DNA of 64,000 nucleotides from Flavobacterium psychrolimnae (GCF_003312425.1 NZ_QNUX01000002.1:248001-312000), one strand, 5' to 3'; numbered from the stretch's first letter, positions 8,559 to 18,339 are shown. Notes: generated from the sequence alone by a model not told the origin. Program-made: numbers and translations.

Positions 8559-10214
8559 TTACTCGGTAATATTAAAACCAGCTACATAAAAGTTTTTATC
8601 TATTTCCAATATTGAATTTTGAGTATTTGCTGGATCAAGCTTCCACTCAATTTCTGGTTGAAGTAATTCTTCTTTTCCATTCAGCGTTACTTTCACAGGC
8701 ATATTAAAACCCGAAACACAATTTGTCCAACGATAACCAAGTTTGTTATCCTTGAAAAAATATTCTAACGTTGGAATTCTGGTATCTCTTAAATACTGAT
8801 TAAAAACGGTAGACAAATCGATTCCAACTTGCTGACTTAAATAATCTTCAATTTGTTTAGTAGTTACCGTTTGGTGATAAAACGTACTGTTCAAGCCTCT
8901 CAATATTCCTCTCCATTTTTCATCATCATTTACTAATTGACGTATAGTATGCAGCATATTTGCACCTTTTGGATACATATCGCCTGAACCTTCATTGTTC
9001 ACATCATAGTTTCCGATTATTGGTTTGTCATTATCAATGTTTTTTCTTGTTCCTCTTACGTACTCAAATCCTGCTTCTTTACCATAATAATATTCTAGAA
9101 AAAGACTTTCAGAATAGTTGGTGAAACTTTCGTGAATCCACATATCAGCAATATCTTTATACGTAATATTATTGGCGAACCATTCATGTCCAGATTCATG
9201 GATAATGATAAAATCAAATTTTAATCCCCAACCCGTTCCACTCAAATCGCGTCCTAAATATCCGTTTTGAAATTTATTTCCATAGGTCACTGAACTTTGA
9301 TGTTCCATTCCTAAATACGGAGCTTCAACTAATTTATAACTGTCTTCATAAAATGGATAAGGACCAAACCAATGTTCAAAGGCTTTCAACATCTTTGGGA
9401 CATCCTGAAATTGTTTTTTGGCTTTCGCCAAATTGTCTCGTAAAACGTAATAGGTACAATCTAAGTCGCCTTTTTCTCCTTTATACTTTTCTGAAAATGA
9501 AACATAATCGCCAACATTTATATTTACGCCATAATTATTGATTGGATTAGAAACATACCAATTGTAGGTTTTGGTACCATCCTTTAATTGCTTGACGCTA
9601 AGCAAACGTCCATTCGATACGTTTGTCAAATTTTTAGGAACATTGACACTAATCAACATATTTTCCACTTCGTCATACATGTGATCTTTGTTCGGCCACC
9701 AAACACTGGCTCCCAATCCTTGACAGGAAGAAGCGATAAAAGGATTGCCATTACCATCTTTTTTCCAAGTAATTCCTCCGTCCCAAGGCGGATTTACAGC
9801 AACTTTTGGTTTACCTCCGTAAAATACTTTCAGTTCTTTTATAGCACCTTTGATTTGAGGAGCAATTAATTCGACAAAAAAGGCATTTCCTTCTCTGCTG
9901 TATTTTACAACCTTACCATCTTGAATGACTTTATAAATTTGCATTGGATTTTGCAAATCAATTTGCATAGTCTTGTATTCCTGAACAACTTGATATTTTA
10001 TAGTGTTGGAACCTGAAATAGTGCTATCTGCAGGATTAACTTTTATATCAAGATGGTAGCTTTTTACGTCCCACCACGCTCTTTCTTTAGTGATACTGCC
10101 ACGCAAAGTATCTTGTTTAGTAAATATTTCCTCTTTTTTTTCCAAAAGCCCTTGCGCTTTTGCTCCATTAAAAATAACGAAAGAGATAAAAATAAGACAG
10201 AATTGTTTTTTCAT
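8559..10214 (-). CDS. Exported M1-family zinc metallopeptidase
   Basis: 551 residues with a signal peptide (1-20, ending AKAQ). The M1 catalytic domain shows the zinc motif HESGHEW with the third ligand Glu about 18 residues later in WIHESF. The substrate-binding motif reads YLGMEHQSS instead of the classical GxMEN, a variant common in Bacteroidota. The protein is short for M1: it has the N-terminal beta domain (from about residue 45) and the catalytic domain, but lacks a long C-terminal helical domain. It probably trims peptides in the periplasm. A TATTTTTG box (10232-10239, minus strand) lies 18 bases before the ATG. Confidence 0.92.
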   Translation of the reverse strand: MKKQFCLIFISFVIFNGAKAQGLLEKKEEIFTKQDTLRGSITKERAWWDVKSYHLDIKVNPADSTISGSNTIKYQVVQEYKTMQIDLQNPMQIYKVIQDGKVVKYSREGNAFFVELIAPQIKGAIKELKVFYGGKPKVAVNPPWDGGITWKKDGNGNPFIASSCQGLGASVWWPNKDHMYDEVENMLISVNVPKNLTNVSNGRLLSVKQLKDGTKTYNWYVSNPINNYGVNINVGDYVSFSEKYKGEKGDLDCTYYVLRDNLAKAKKQFQDVPKMLKAFEHWFGPYPFYEDSYKLVEAPYLGMEHQSSVTYGNKFQNGYLGRDLSGTGWGLKFDFIIIHESGHEWFANNITYKDIADMWIHESFTNYSESLFLEYYYGKEAGFEYVRGTRKNIDNDKPIIGNYDVNNEGSGDMYPKGANMLHTIRQLVNDDEKWRGILRGLNSTFYHQTVTTKQIEDYLSQQVGIDLSTVFNQYLRDTRIPTLEYFFKDNKLGYRWTNCVSGFNMPVKVTLNGKEELLQPEIEWKLDPANTQNSILEIDKNFYVAGFNITE

Positions 10215-10231
10215 AGTGAATGTACTTTGGA

Positions 10232-10239
10232 CAAAAATA
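10232..10239 (-). promoter_or_regulatory. -7 promoter box of the M1 peptidase gene
   Basis: TATTTTTG on the minus strand matches the Bacteroidota TAnnTTTG element and is placed 17 bases before the start codon. No clear TTG -33 box at normal spacing was found, so confidence is moderate. Confidence 0.5.
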
Positions 10240-10272
10240 AACTTTAAAATTTAGAAATAAAATTCGTAGAAT

Positions 10273-11319
10273 TTATTTTTCAGGATAGATTTGGACATGT
10301 TCTTGCAACAGCTTATTTTGTTTTCCTCTAATTTCCATGATTACTTTGTTGTTTTTAAAATCAAACTTCAACAACCCAAAATTAATATCTTTGATAACTT
10401 CTCCTTTCACATAAGGATTTTCTTCACCTGAAAAGGAAGCGTAGGTATGCGTTAATCCGCTTGAAGTAAAATCAATTAAAGGATACGACAAACCACTTAT
10501 CTTTTTAGAAGAAAATGTAGCAATATGGCGGTCGCCGGAGATTATAAAAGTACCTTTAGCTTTGGTGGAAACGATTAATTGCTCCAATTTCTCTATCTCA
10601 TGAGGGAAATTTCCCCAAGCTTCAAAACCGTGTTTATCGGAAAGAAATTGAATACTGCTGACAATTACATTAAATTGTGCATCAGATGTTTGAAGTTCTT
10701 TTTCCAACCATTTCCACTGTGCATTTCCTAACACCGTTCCTTCACCGTATTTATTGGGTTCAAAACGTTTTTTAGAATCGGTGGCTTTCGTTAGTTTAGT
10801 TCTAAAAAAACGGGAATCCAATACAATTATTTTGACTTTATTTCCATTTACGACAATAGTTTTGGCAGTATAAACGCCATCTTTTTTTCGCTCAGGATCA
10901 CTTTTTGGAATGCCTATAAAATCTAATAAAAGCTGTTGACTTTCTCTTTTAAAAGGATATTCTTCTCCGCCGTCATTTGCGCCAAAATCATGATCGTCCC
11001 AAGTTCCAAGAACGATTTTGTTTTTTATAAATTTGAGATATTCAGCATCCTGTTTCTGAATTTCATAATTTTTTTTAAGAACCTGCATATCCTCAGTATC
11101 CGAATAGACATTATCACCTCCCCAAATCCAAACGGACGGATGATTTTCATCTATCGCTGACCAAAGTTCATTCTTAATTTTCTGGTTGTCGCAAGAACCG
11201 AAAGCAACAGTGAAAAAAGTATTTTGAACCGGTTTTTCAGTTATAATAGTGGATTTTGTATCCTGCGTTTTGCAACCAATAAAGGCCAAAAAACCAAAAA
11301 TAAAAAGTATTTTTTTCAT
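10273..11319 (-). CDS. PhoD-like alkaline phosphatase/phosphodiesterase lipoprotein
   Basis: 348 residues. A lipoprotein signal ends at FLAFIGC, so Cys17 is the probable lipidation site. The metallophosphatase signature series is complete: AFGSCDNQ, WIWGGDNVYSD, GTWDDHDFGANDGG, IIVLDSRFFRT and FIISGDRHIATFS. These are the metal ligands of PhoD-type phosphatases, which use Ca/Fe to hydrolyse phosphodiesters or monoesters. Predicted to face the periplasm or cell surface. It is monocistronic-looking (58 bases from the M1 gene, 145 from the next). No Pho box recognised. Confidence 0.9.
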   Translation of the reverse strand: MKKILFIFGFLAFIGCKTQDTKSTIITEKPVQNTFFTVAFGSCDNQKIKNELWSAIDENHPSVWIWGGDNVYSDTEDMQVLKKNYEIQKQDAEYLKFIKNKIVLGTWDDHDFGANDGGEEYPFKRESQQLLLDFIGIPKSDPERKKDGVYTAKTIVVNGNKVKIIVLDSRFFRTKLTKATDSKKRFEPNKYGEGTVLGNAQWKWLEKELQTSDAQFNVIVSSIQFLSDKHGFEAWGNFPHEIEKLEQLIVSTKAKGTFIISGDRHIATFSSKKISGLSYPLIDFTSSGLTHTYASFSGEENPYVKGEVIKDINFGLLKFDFKNNKVIMEIRGKQNKLLQEHVQIYPEK

Positions 11320-11408
11320 GTGATATTATTATAAAATCTGTTTAAATTCTAAATTTTCTACGAAGATATAAAAATCAGTTCAGTTCAACTTTAAGTAAAG
11401 TTTAATAA

Positions 11409-11442
11409 AAAAGCGACTATTCTTATGGAAATAGTCGCTTTT
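11409..11442 (-). terminator. Intrinsic terminator after the ATP-grasp gene
   Basis: AAAAGCGACTAT and ATAGTCGCTTTT form a stem of 12-13 bp around an 8-10 base loop. On the minus strand it is followed by a T-rich run. It lies 22 bases past the stop of the gene at 11465-12679 and ends the pepA/ATP-grasp unit. Confidence 0.88.
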
Positions 11443-11464
11443 CTTATAGATTTTAAACCAAAAA

Positions 11465-12679
11465 TTAATGAAGGTTTGTAACTTTACTTTGTTCAACTAC
11501 AGCAGTAAAATCATTTGCTAAACGATTGCCATAATCCTCTAACAATTCTAAAACTCTTTCTTGTTTATCTGATTTGACAATAAGACCCGCATGATATTCC
11601 AGTGGAACTTTAAAACAAACTTCCGGATCTGAAAACGATGTTAAATTAGGATGTTGGAATTTAGACAATGTCAAAACAATACCGGCATATCCTTTTTTTA
11701 CTTTTGGTAAAATGTATTTAGATTCTTTGACCAATCCATTTTCAATTGCTGCCCATTCTTTCCATAAATTGATATTGGAAGCTTCAGCAACCATTTCGGC
11801 TAAATGCGCTCCTCCTACTCTTGAGGATGTTTCCAAAAAGTAAATCTGACCATCATCATTACTTTTTATAAACTCCGTATGCGCAGCACCATGTTTCAAG
11901 CCAAAGCCTTTCATCACTTGCTCATTTAGTTTTTTTATCGCTTTGTCATCATCAGAATTGTATTTGATATTAGCAGAGCAGAAAACACCGCCTCCTTGTG
12001 AAATTTCCATTGGTGTTGCCAAATATTTTGAAGTCAAACTAAAGATTACTTTACTTTCCGAAATCAAACTATCACAGTGATAAACATCGCCTGGTTTAAA
12101 TTGTTCGATTAAATATTTGAACCTGTTATTCCCCATTTCATTGATGTGAATCCACAAACTCTCTTTATCAAACACTTTTATAATTCCTGATGCCGATGCT
12201 TCAGAGCGTGGTTTCAGAACCCATGGAGCCGGAATTGTATCCGCAAAAGTGTTGATGTCATGGTCATTAAATAACGAACAAAAAGCCGGAATAGGAATTC
12301 CACAACTTTTAGCTCTCATTCGCATGGCCAATTTATCTCTAAAATAACGTCCCGTAGTTTGTCCCATCCCATCAATGCGAAGATTTTCCCTGAGATACGT
12401 AGCTTTTTCAACATCATAATCGTCCAAAGCTACAATGGCATCAATTTTAGTTGACTTCATAAAATTACCAACACCTAACAACAGATGTTCTAAATTCCAA
12501 TCGACATCCTGCCCTTCCATATAAAAAATCTCATCAATATATTGATGTGGCCATGGTTTATCCCTCAGTTTTTCGCTCGTCACTAAATAGACTTTGTTGC
12601 CTGACTTTTTTAAATTAATTAAAAAATCGGCCCCTTTGAAATAATTTGAAATACAAAGAAACGTTTTAGAATTTTCCAT
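11465..12679 (-). CDS. ATP-grasp domain protein
   Basis: 404 residues. The N-terminal about 95 residues form a Rossmann-like pre-ATP-grasp part. The ATP-grasp domain follows: APWVLKPRSEASASGIIKV binds ATP phosphates, and YFLETSSRVGGAHLAEMVAEAS holds the Mg-binding Glu/Asn-type residues. Such enzymes form an amide, peptide or thioester bond via an acyl phosphate. The C-terminus resembles the carnosine synthase/BacD-like group. It starts 3 bases after the leucyl aminopeptidase gene, so the two are co-translated; a peptide ligase paired with a peptidase would fit dipeptide turnover, but this is inference. Confidence 0.82.
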   Translation of the reverse strand: MENSKTFLCISNYFKGADFLINLKKSGNKVYLVTSEKLRDKPWPHQYIDEIFYMEGQDVDWNLEHLLLGVGNFMKSTKIDAIVALDDYDVEKATYLRENLRIDGMGQTTGRYFRDKLAMRMRAKSCGIPIPAFCSLFNDHDINTFADTIPAPWVLKPRSEASASGIIKVFDKESLWIHINEMGNNRFKYLIEQFKPGDVYHCDSLISESKVIFSLTSKYLATPMEISQGGGVFCSANIKYNSDDDKAIKKLNEQVMKGFGLKHGAAHTEFIKSNDDGQIYFLETSSRVGGAHLAEMVAEASNINLWKEWAAIENGLVKESKYILPKVKKGYAGIVLTLSKFQHPNLTSFSDPEVCFKVPLEYHAGLIVKSDKQERVLELLEDYGNRLANDFTAVVEQSKVTNLH

Positions 12680-12682
12680 AGG

Positions 12683-14116
12683 TTATAAATTTTCAATGAA
12701 TTTAGTTAATAAATGGACACCAAATGCTGTTGCATGCTTACTTTTAGCAAATTCATCATCGCCAAATGCTACTCCAGCCACATCCAAATGTGCCCAAGCT
12801 TTATGTTCTTGCGTAAAATATTCTAAAAATTTAGCCGCACTTATGGCTCCAGCAACCGCTTTTCCACTAAAATTCTTGACATCGGCAATATCACTTTCAA
12901 TATCTGATTTATATACATCCCAAAGCGGTAATGGCCACAAACGCTCCCCAATTGCATCTCCATTTTCTTGTAGCTTCTTAGCCATTTCTTCGTTATTGGT
13001 AAACAAAGCACCGCATTCAAAACCAAGTGTAGCCACGCTGCTTCCAGTCAATGTAGCAATATCAACAATATATTCCGGTTCGAAATTTTTAATCAAATAG
13101 GACAATCCATCAGCTAAAACTAGTCGGCCTTCAGCATCTGTATCGATTATTTCTATAGAATGTCCGCTGTAACTGTGGATTACATCGCTGGGCAAAAATG
13201 ATTTTGCGTCCACAGCATTTTCGGCACAAGGTACAATTGCGGTTACTTTTACAGGTAATTGCAAATCAGCAATTAGTTGCATCGCACCAAAAACAGCACC
13301 ACCTCCAGCCATATCACACTTCATGTGAAGCATTCCTGCTGTTTTTATATTCAATCCTCCAGTGTCAAAAGTGATTCCTTTTCCTACTAATCCAACATGT
13401 TTTATATGTGGGACTTCTTGTTTAGGAGTGTAATTCATGATAATGAACTGAGGCTCATTTTCACTTCCTTTTCCTACCGCTAAAAAAGCACCCAATCCAA
13501 CTATTTTTGAAGCATCGTATCCCAAAACTTCAACCTCAAATCCATATTGATCTCCTGTTTCTTTTGCCCATTTAGCTAAATATTTTGGATTAACAGTATT
13601 AGGCGGCAAATCGACTAAGCTGTATGTTGCTAATTGTGCTTTGGCAATTTTAATTCCTTTTTTGGCTGCAGTCAAATAATCTTTTTCTGAAATCAAACTC
13701 AAATTAAAATCGGGTTCTATAAATGGATGTGTTTTTTTGTCTAATTTAAAATGACCTAAATCATACGTACCCAAAAGCAAACCTGAAACCATAGCTTCAA
13801 TCTGGTTTTCAACGAATTCTTTCGGTATCACTAAACCTACATTCGAACTGAAATTATCTTTTTGTTTCGATGAAATACGGCGAAAAATAGTTTTCAAAGA
13901 TTTATAATCTATAGTTTTTCCTAATCCAATGAAGAGATACGTATTATCATTTTCTTCAGCTAAATAGTGAGAATCTTTTTTTCCATAAAAAACTTTAGAA
14001 GAAATTTCCAAACCATTGAATGTAATGGGAACAATACTTTTTGAGTAGGTTTCAAAAACTGGAATCAAAATTGTGCCTGAAAAATTATCTGAATTTGTAA
14101 TTGTCGTTGTTGTCAT
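12683..14116 (-). CDS. pepA: Leucyl aminopeptidase, M17 family
   Basis: 477 residues, normal for the family. The C-terminal catalytic domain has GKGITFDTGGLNIK (metal-binding Lys/Asp) and the family signature DTDAEGRLVLADGL (normally NTDAEGRL) with the two-metal Asp and Glu. The N-terminal about 165 residues form the variable M17 domain. It is a cytoplasmic hexameric Zn/Mn exopeptidase that releases N-terminal amino acids. The gene directly precedes the ATP-grasp gene (3-base gap). Assignment is secure; the symbol follows the family rather than a tested function. Confidence 0.92.
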   Translation of the reverse strand: MTTTTITNSDNFSGTILIPVFETYSKSIVPITFNGLEISSKVFYGKKDSHYLAEENDNTYLFIGLGKTIDYKSLKTIFRRISSKQKDNFSSNVGLVIPKEFVENQIEAMVSGLLLGTYDLGHFKLDKKTHPFIEPDFNLSLISEKDYLTAAKKGIKIAKAQLATYSLVDLPPNTVNPKYLAKWAKETGDQYGFEVEVLGYDASKIVGLGAFLAVGKGSENEPQFIIMNYTPKQEVPHIKHVGLVGKGITFDTGGLNIKTAGMLHMKCDMAGGGAVFGAMQLIADLQLPVKVTAIVPCAENAVDAKSFLPSDVIHSYSGHSIEIIDTDAEGRLVLADGLSYLIKNFEPEYIVDIATLTGSSVATLGFECGALFTNNEEMAKKLQENGDAIGERLWPLPLWDVYKSDIESDIADVKNFSGKAVAGAISAAKFLEYFTQEHKAWAHLDVAGVAFGDDEFAKSKHATAFGVHLLTKFIENL

Positions 14117-14199
14117 TTTCTTGTTTTTTTATAGCTAACTGATTAAATGCAATAGCATTGCCTGATACTTTTTTGTTTTATATTCAATAAATCACTTCT

Positions 14200-15345
14200 C
14201 TACGGATTTTTTGTATTAAAAAATAACCATTCAATGGCTTTAGGAAATTCATCACTCCAATAGGTTTCACTATGTTTTCCTTGCCTGTTTATACTTAAAT
14301 TAATGTTCGAGTTTTCTTTCACAAATTCACTTGAAATCAAATCATTCTGAAACTTATTTACATGCTCAATCATGGTTTTACTTTCATCACCGCCAGCATA
14401 TAAATACACTTTGGTATCAGCAGTATTCGCTTTCTTTGGGTCAATTTTTAATTCCGGAACAACCCACAATGACGGGGAAAAAATCATTAATTTTCCATAC
14501 ACTTCAGGATTTCTTAATCCACTAAAAATACTCACTAATCCGCCCATCGAGCTTCCTCCAATTCCTGTAAATTCCCGTTCCTTTTTGGTTCTAAAATGAC
14601 TGTCTACATAGGGTTTTAATGTGTCCGTTACAAAGCGAATATATTTCTTACCTTGTCCTTTTCCCAAAACTGTTTTCCCAACATTATATTCTTTTATACG
14701 ATCTTCTTCGGCGTGTTCTATTGCAATTATTATAATTTTTCCAATTTTATACTCGGACATAACTGCCAATTTCTTATCAATTTCCCAATTGCCAAATTCA
14801 GCAGTTTCATTGAATAAGTTTTGAGCATCCTGTAAATACATCACCGGATAACTTTCACTTGAATTGTCATAATCATGTGGTAAAAGTGCCCAAATTTTTC
14901 TGGTTTTGTTGAGTTGCGGAATCTCAAATTCATCAGATATCAACTGCACTTGTGGCAAAAAAGATTGTTTAAAAGGAAGCCAATTTTTTCTCCATCTCGC
15001 AACGTGTTCGTTTTGAATTCCAGTATGCGCTATTGTGGAGCGATTTTCGGTTCGATTTCCATGGCTGTCAATCTCTACTTCACTCCAATCCCCTTTTGTG
15101 AATTTATATAAAAGCTCATTTGGGTAATCAAAATCGTGCGAAAATTTATAATGATACGAACTGTTTCCTATTTTCTCCATCAGAAAATCTTTATCCTGTG
15201 TGCGCCAATTATTAAAATTTCCAGAAATATAAACCGGTCGTGCATCATCTTCATCAGTAGTCAAGATTATATGCAGTCCAGTATTTATTGTGGAATTATT
15301 TGTATCAGCATTAAATGTGGTATTATCTGAATTCATTACTTGCAT
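14200..15345 (-). CDS. Esterase (IroE/Fes-like) with N-terminal glycogen-binding-like domain
   Basis: 381 residues. Residues about 20-100 (HIILTTDEDDARPVYISGNFNNW and onward) look like an E-set/CBM48-AMPK-type module. The rest is an alpha/beta hydrolase of the putative esterase family: LPHDYDNSSESYPVMYLQDAQNLF, nucleophile elbow GGSSMGGLVS, YLYAGGDESK and a late His in NRQGKHSETYW. No clear signal peptide. Relatives hydrolyse siderophores, feruloyl esters or acyl groups. The start may instead be the ATG at 15336 (MNSDN). A related, truncated esterase sits at the right edge of the window. Confidence 0.82.
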   Translation of the reverse strand: MQVMNSDNTTFNADTNNSTINTGLHIILTTDEDDARPVYISGNFNNWRTQDKDFLMEKIGNSSYHYKFSHDFDYPNELLYKFTKGDWSEVEIDSHGNRTENRSTIAHTGIQNEHVARWRKNWLPFKQSFLPQVQLISDEFEIPQLNKTRKIWALLPHDYDNSSESYPVMYLQDAQNLFNETAEFGNWEIDKKLAVMSEYKIGKIIIIAIEHAEEDRIKEYNVGKTVLGKGQGKKYIRFVTDTLKPYVDSHFRTKKEREFTGIGGSSMGGLVSIFSGLRNPEVYGKLMIFSPSLWVVPELKIDPKKANTADTKVYLYAGGDESKTMIEHVNKFQNDLISSEFVKENSNINLSINRQGKHSETYWSDEFPKAIEWLFFNTKNP

Positions 15346-15413
15346 GCACTACTTTAAATTTTTTAAATAATAGTAAATATAGTGGATTGTATTTGGAAAT
15401 AAAAGAAAAAAGG

Positions 15414-15448
15414 AAACCCAATAGCGAATCAATTTTGCTATTGGGTTT
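15414..15448 (-). terminator. Intrinsic terminator of the his operon
   Basis: AAACCCAATAGC (15414-15425) pairs perfectly with GCTATTGGGTTT (15437-15448) around an 11-base loop. A T-rich run follows on the minus strand. It lies 24 bases after the hisIE stop codon and separates the operon from the esterase gene. Confidence 0.88.
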
Positions 15449-15471
15449 TTTATAAATGAAATTTAAATATA

Positions 15472-16077
15472 CTAATTTTTCTTTTGGCGGCTTTTCAAAA
15501 CTTCAACAACATCATCTAATTTAAAACCTTTAGCTTGCAGTAAGATAAGATAATGAAAAAGTAAATCGGCACTTTCGCCTAAGAATAAATCGTCATTCTC
15601 ATCTTTTGCTTCGATTACGACTTCTATCGCTTCCTCGCCTACTTTCTGAGCGATTTTGTTCATCCCTAATTTGAATAAGGAAGCCACATAACTTTTCTCA
15701 GAATCCGCATTTTCTCTTCGAAGTTGGATTGTATCTTCTAAATCTGAAATAAAACCATATTTTCCTTTATTTTCACCATTCCAGCATGTATCAGTTCCTT
15801 TGTGACATGTTGGCCCTTCTGGTTTAACCTGAATCAACAACGTATCATTATCGCAGTCGTTTTTAATGTCAATCAGATTCAAAAAGTTGCCGCTTTCCTC
15901 GCCTTTTGTCCAAAGTCTTTGTTTGGTGCGACTATAAAAAGTTACTTTTTTAGTATCAACTGTTTTTTGATAAGCTTCGGCATTCATGAAACCCAACATC
16001 AAAACCGTTTTGGTTTCGCTGTCTTGAATTATGGCTGGAATTAATCCGTCTGTATTTTTTGAGAAATCTATGTTCAT
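15472..16077 (-). CDS. hisIE: Bifunctional phosphoribosyl-AMP cyclohydrolase / phosphoribosyl-ATP pyrophosphatase
   Basis: 201 residues, the normal length for the fusion. The HisI half (1 to about 110) has FYSRTKQRLWTKGEESGN and the zinc/Mg region CDNDTLLIQVKPEGPTCHKG. The HisE half (about 115-201) has KIAQKVGEEAIEVVIEA, the MazG-like pyrophosphatase motif. It catalyses steps 2 and 3 of histidine synthesis. It is the last gene of the operon. The 97-base gap from hisF holds a tandem repeat. Confidence 0.96.
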   Translation of the reverse strand: MNIDFSKNTDGLIPAIIQDSETKTVLMLGFMNAEAYQKTVDTKKVTFYSRTKQRLWTKGEESGNFLNLIDIKNDCDNDTLLIQVKPEGPTCHKGTDTCWNGENKGKYGFISDLEDTIQLRRENADSEKSYVASLFKLGMNKIAQKVGEEAIEVVIEAKDENDDLFLGESADLLFHYLILLQAKGFKLDDVVEVLKSRQKKN

Positions 16078-16086
16078 ATTTTTAAG

Positions 16087-16140
16087 TATTAAGTCGTAAA
16101 TATTAAGTCGTAAGTACTAAGTTGTAAAATATTAAGTAGT
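16087..16140. repeat. 14-bp tandem repeat, about 3.5 copies
   Basis: Units TATTAAGTCGTAAA (16087-16100), TATTAAGTCGTAAG (16101-16114) and TACTAAGTTGTAAA (16115-16128), then a partial TATTAAGTAG after one extra A. It fills the hisF-hisIE gap. No protein-coding or hairpin function is evident. Confidence 0.85.
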
Positions 16141-16174
16141 TTAACCTTAATAATTCATACTTAAAACTTATTAC

Positions 16175-16930
16175 TTAAATACGTACTTCGATATTGTTAT
16201 TTTTAAGGGCTGTTTTTAATGTCTTGATTTCAATTTCTTTAAAATGAAATACGCTCGCGGCCAATGCTGCATCTGCTTTTCCGTCCAAAAAAGTATCTAC
16301 AAAATGTTGTATGTTTCCCGCACCACCAGAAGCAATAATAGGAATATTTACTAATTCCGAAAGTCTAGCCAAAGCTTCATTAGCAAACCCGTTTTTAGTT
16401 CCGTCATTATCCATTGATGTGAATAAGATCTCGCCTGCTCCACGTTCTTCGACTTCCTTTGCCCAATCAAATAAATTCAATTCTGTAGGTACTTTTCCGC
16501 CCACTAAATGAACAATCCAATCACCATCAATCTGCTTTGCATCAATCGCAACAACGACACATTGACTTCCAAATTTTTGTGCCAGATCATTAATCAACTG
16601 CGGGTTTTTGACTGCCGAGGAATTAATGGAAACTTTATCAGCTCCGTTTTGCAATAAAACTTCCACATCTTTTACAGATGAAATTCCACCACCAACAGTA
16701 AACGGAATATTAATAGTTGAAGCGACTTTACGAACTAAATCAACTAAGGTTTTTCTTCTTTCTTCGGTTGCTGAAATGTCTAAAAACACCAATTCGTCTG
16801 CTCCTTCATCAGAATAGATTTTAGCTAATTCAACCGGATCTCCCGCATCCCGTAAGTCTACAAAATTAACACCTTTTACGGTTCTTCCGTTTTTTATATC
16901 GAGACAGGGAATAATTCTTTTTGTTAACAT
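16175..16930 (-). CDS. hisF: Imidazole glycerol phosphate synthase, cyclase subunit
   Basis: 251 residues, full length. The (beta/alpha)8 barrel carries catalytic Asp in [15 protein letters not shown] and Asp in [13 protein letters not shown], plus the phosphate-binding glycines of GGGISSV and ASGGAGN. With HisH it converts PRFAR and ammonia to IGP and AICAR (step 5). The start overlaps the hisA stop by 7 bases, indicating translational coupling. Confidence 0.97.
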   Translation of the reverse strand: MLTKRIIPCLDIKNGRTVKGVNFVDLRDAGDPVELAKIYSDEGADELVFLDISATEERRKTLVDLVRKVASTINIPFTVGGGISSVKDVEVLLQNGADKVSINSSAVKNPQLINDLAQKFGSQCVVVAIDAKQIDGDWIVHLVGGKVPTELNLFDWAKEVEERGAGEILFTSMDNDGTKNGFANEALARLSELVNIPIIASGGAGNIQHFVDTFLDGKADAALAASVFHFKEIEIKTLKTALKNNNIEVRI

Positions 16931-17652
16931 TTTTCTAAAATATAATTTTCCAATTGTTTCAATGAAATTCGTCCTTCGTAAATTGCTTTTCCGATTATCG
17001 TTCCTTCACAACCTAATTCAGCTAGTTTTGGCAACTCGTCAAAAGTAGAAATTCCTCCTGAAGCAATTAATTTTATTCCTTTGGCTTCCGCCAAAATTTT
17101 AGCGTATAAATCGAAAGAAGGTCCTTCAAGCATACCATCTTTGGCAATATCCGTACAAATTACGTACTGAATTCCTTTGCTTTGGTAATCCTGTATAAAA
17201 GGAACCAAATCTTCGTTTGAATCTTCCAACCAACCTGAAACAGCTACTTTTTCATTATTAGCATCTGCTCCCAAAATGATTTTATCAGAACCATATTCTG
17301 CAATCCATTTTTCGAATAGTTCTCTGTTTTTAACGGCAATACTTCCACCTGTAATTTGATACGCACCACTTTCAAACGCAATCTTTAAATCGGAATCCGA
17401 TTTTAATCCACCACCAAAATCAATTTTCAATTTGGTTTGTGTAGCTATTTGCTCTAATATTTTATAATTCACAATCTGGCTTGATTTGGCTCCATCCAAA
17501 TCAACTAAATGCAAGTATTCAATTCCGTGCGCTTCAAATGATTTTGCCACTTCAAGCGGATTTTCATTATATATAATTTTGGTATTGTAATCGCCTTTTG
17601 ACAAGCGAACACATTTTCCTTCTATGATATCTATTGCGGGTATTATTCTCAT
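16924..17652 (-). CDS. hisA: ProFAR isomerase
   Basis: 242 residues. It is a TIM barrel homologous to His[19 protein letters not shown] carries the catalytic base Asp8, and [16 protein letters not shown] the catalytic acid Asp. It catalyses the Amadori rearrangement of ProFAR to PRFAR (step 4). The 99-base AT-rich spacer to hisH contains imperfect AAAGATT/CAATCTTT inverted repeats and nothing coding. Confidence 0.97.
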   Translation of the reverse strand: MRIIPAIDIIEGKCVRLSKGDYNTKIIYNENPLEVAKSFEAHGIEYLHLVDLDGAKSSQIVNYKILEQIATQTKLKIDFGGGLKSDSDLKIAFESGAYQITGGSIAVKNRELFEKWIAEYGSDKIILGADANNEKVAVSGWLEDSNEDLVPFIQDYQSKGIQYVICTDIAKDGMLEGPSFDLYAKILAEAKGIKLIASGGISTFDELPKLAELGCEGTIIGKAIYEGRISLKQLENYILEKC

Positions 17653-17751
17653 TTATTTATAATTTAAAGATTTAAAAATTGAATTATTTAAAGATTGACA
17701 TTGTTAGTTAAAGAATTTTTTGACTCTCTAATTTTTCAATCTTTGAATTTT

Positions 17752-18339
17752 TCAATCCTTTAATTTTAAGAAATTTGCCAAAATTTGTTCTCCAACATCA
17801 CCACTTTTTTCTGGGTGAAATTGTGTTCCATAAAAATTGTCTTTCTGTAAAGCTGAAGCATATTCAACTTCATAATCAGTTGTAGCAATTGCTTCAGGGC
17901 AATTAGGAGCATAAAAACTATGCACTAAATACATGTATTCATTTTCATTAATTCCTTTGAACAAATCCGATTTCAAATTGTAAATTTGGTTCCAGCCCAT
18001 CTGTGGCACTTTTACTTTTGGCGTGAATTTGATCACATCAACATCAAAAATTCCTAATCCTATGGTATTCCCTTCCTCTGATTTGTTGCACATCAATTGC
18101 ATACCCAAACAGATTCCTAAAACGGGTTGTTTCAAGGTTGGAATTAACACATCAAGACCGCTGTCAATAAGCATTTTCATTGCAAAACTAGCTTCGCCAA
18201 CACCTGGAAATATCACCCGGTCAGCAGCCTTAATTTCTGTCCAATCGTTACTCAAAACAGCCTCAAAACCTAACCTTTCAATAGCGAATTTTATGCTTTG
18301 AATATTTCCTGCGCCGTAATTTATGATTACTATTTTCAT
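17752..18339 (-). CDS. hisH: Imidazole glycerol phosphate synthase, glutaminase subunit
   Basis: 195 residues, a class I glutamine amidotransferase. YGAGNIQSI is the N-terminal motif, GICLGMQL contains the nucleophile Cys, and GTQFHPEKSG holds the His-Glu of the triad. It feeds ammonia to HisF. It lies between hisB (70-base gap) and hisA. Confidence 0.97.
   Translation of the reverse strand: MKIVIINYGAGNIQSIKFAIERLGFEAVLSNDWTEIKAADRVIFPGVGEASFAMKMLIDSGLDVLIPTLKQPVLGICLGMQLMCNKSEEGNTIGLGIFDVDVIKFTPKVKVPQMGWNQIYNLKSDLFKGINENEYMYLVHSFYAPNCPEAIATTDYEVEYASALQKDNFYGTQFHPEKSGDVGEQILANFLKLKD

Noticed and set aside
16087..16140. Repeated 14-bp units as a CRISPR array
   Set aside because: Units are directly adjacent without spacers and no cas genes are near.
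17653..17751. Possible structured RNA in the hisA-hisH gap
   Set aside because: Only AT-rich imperfect inverted repeats (AAAGATT/AATCTTT), expected by chance at this base composition.
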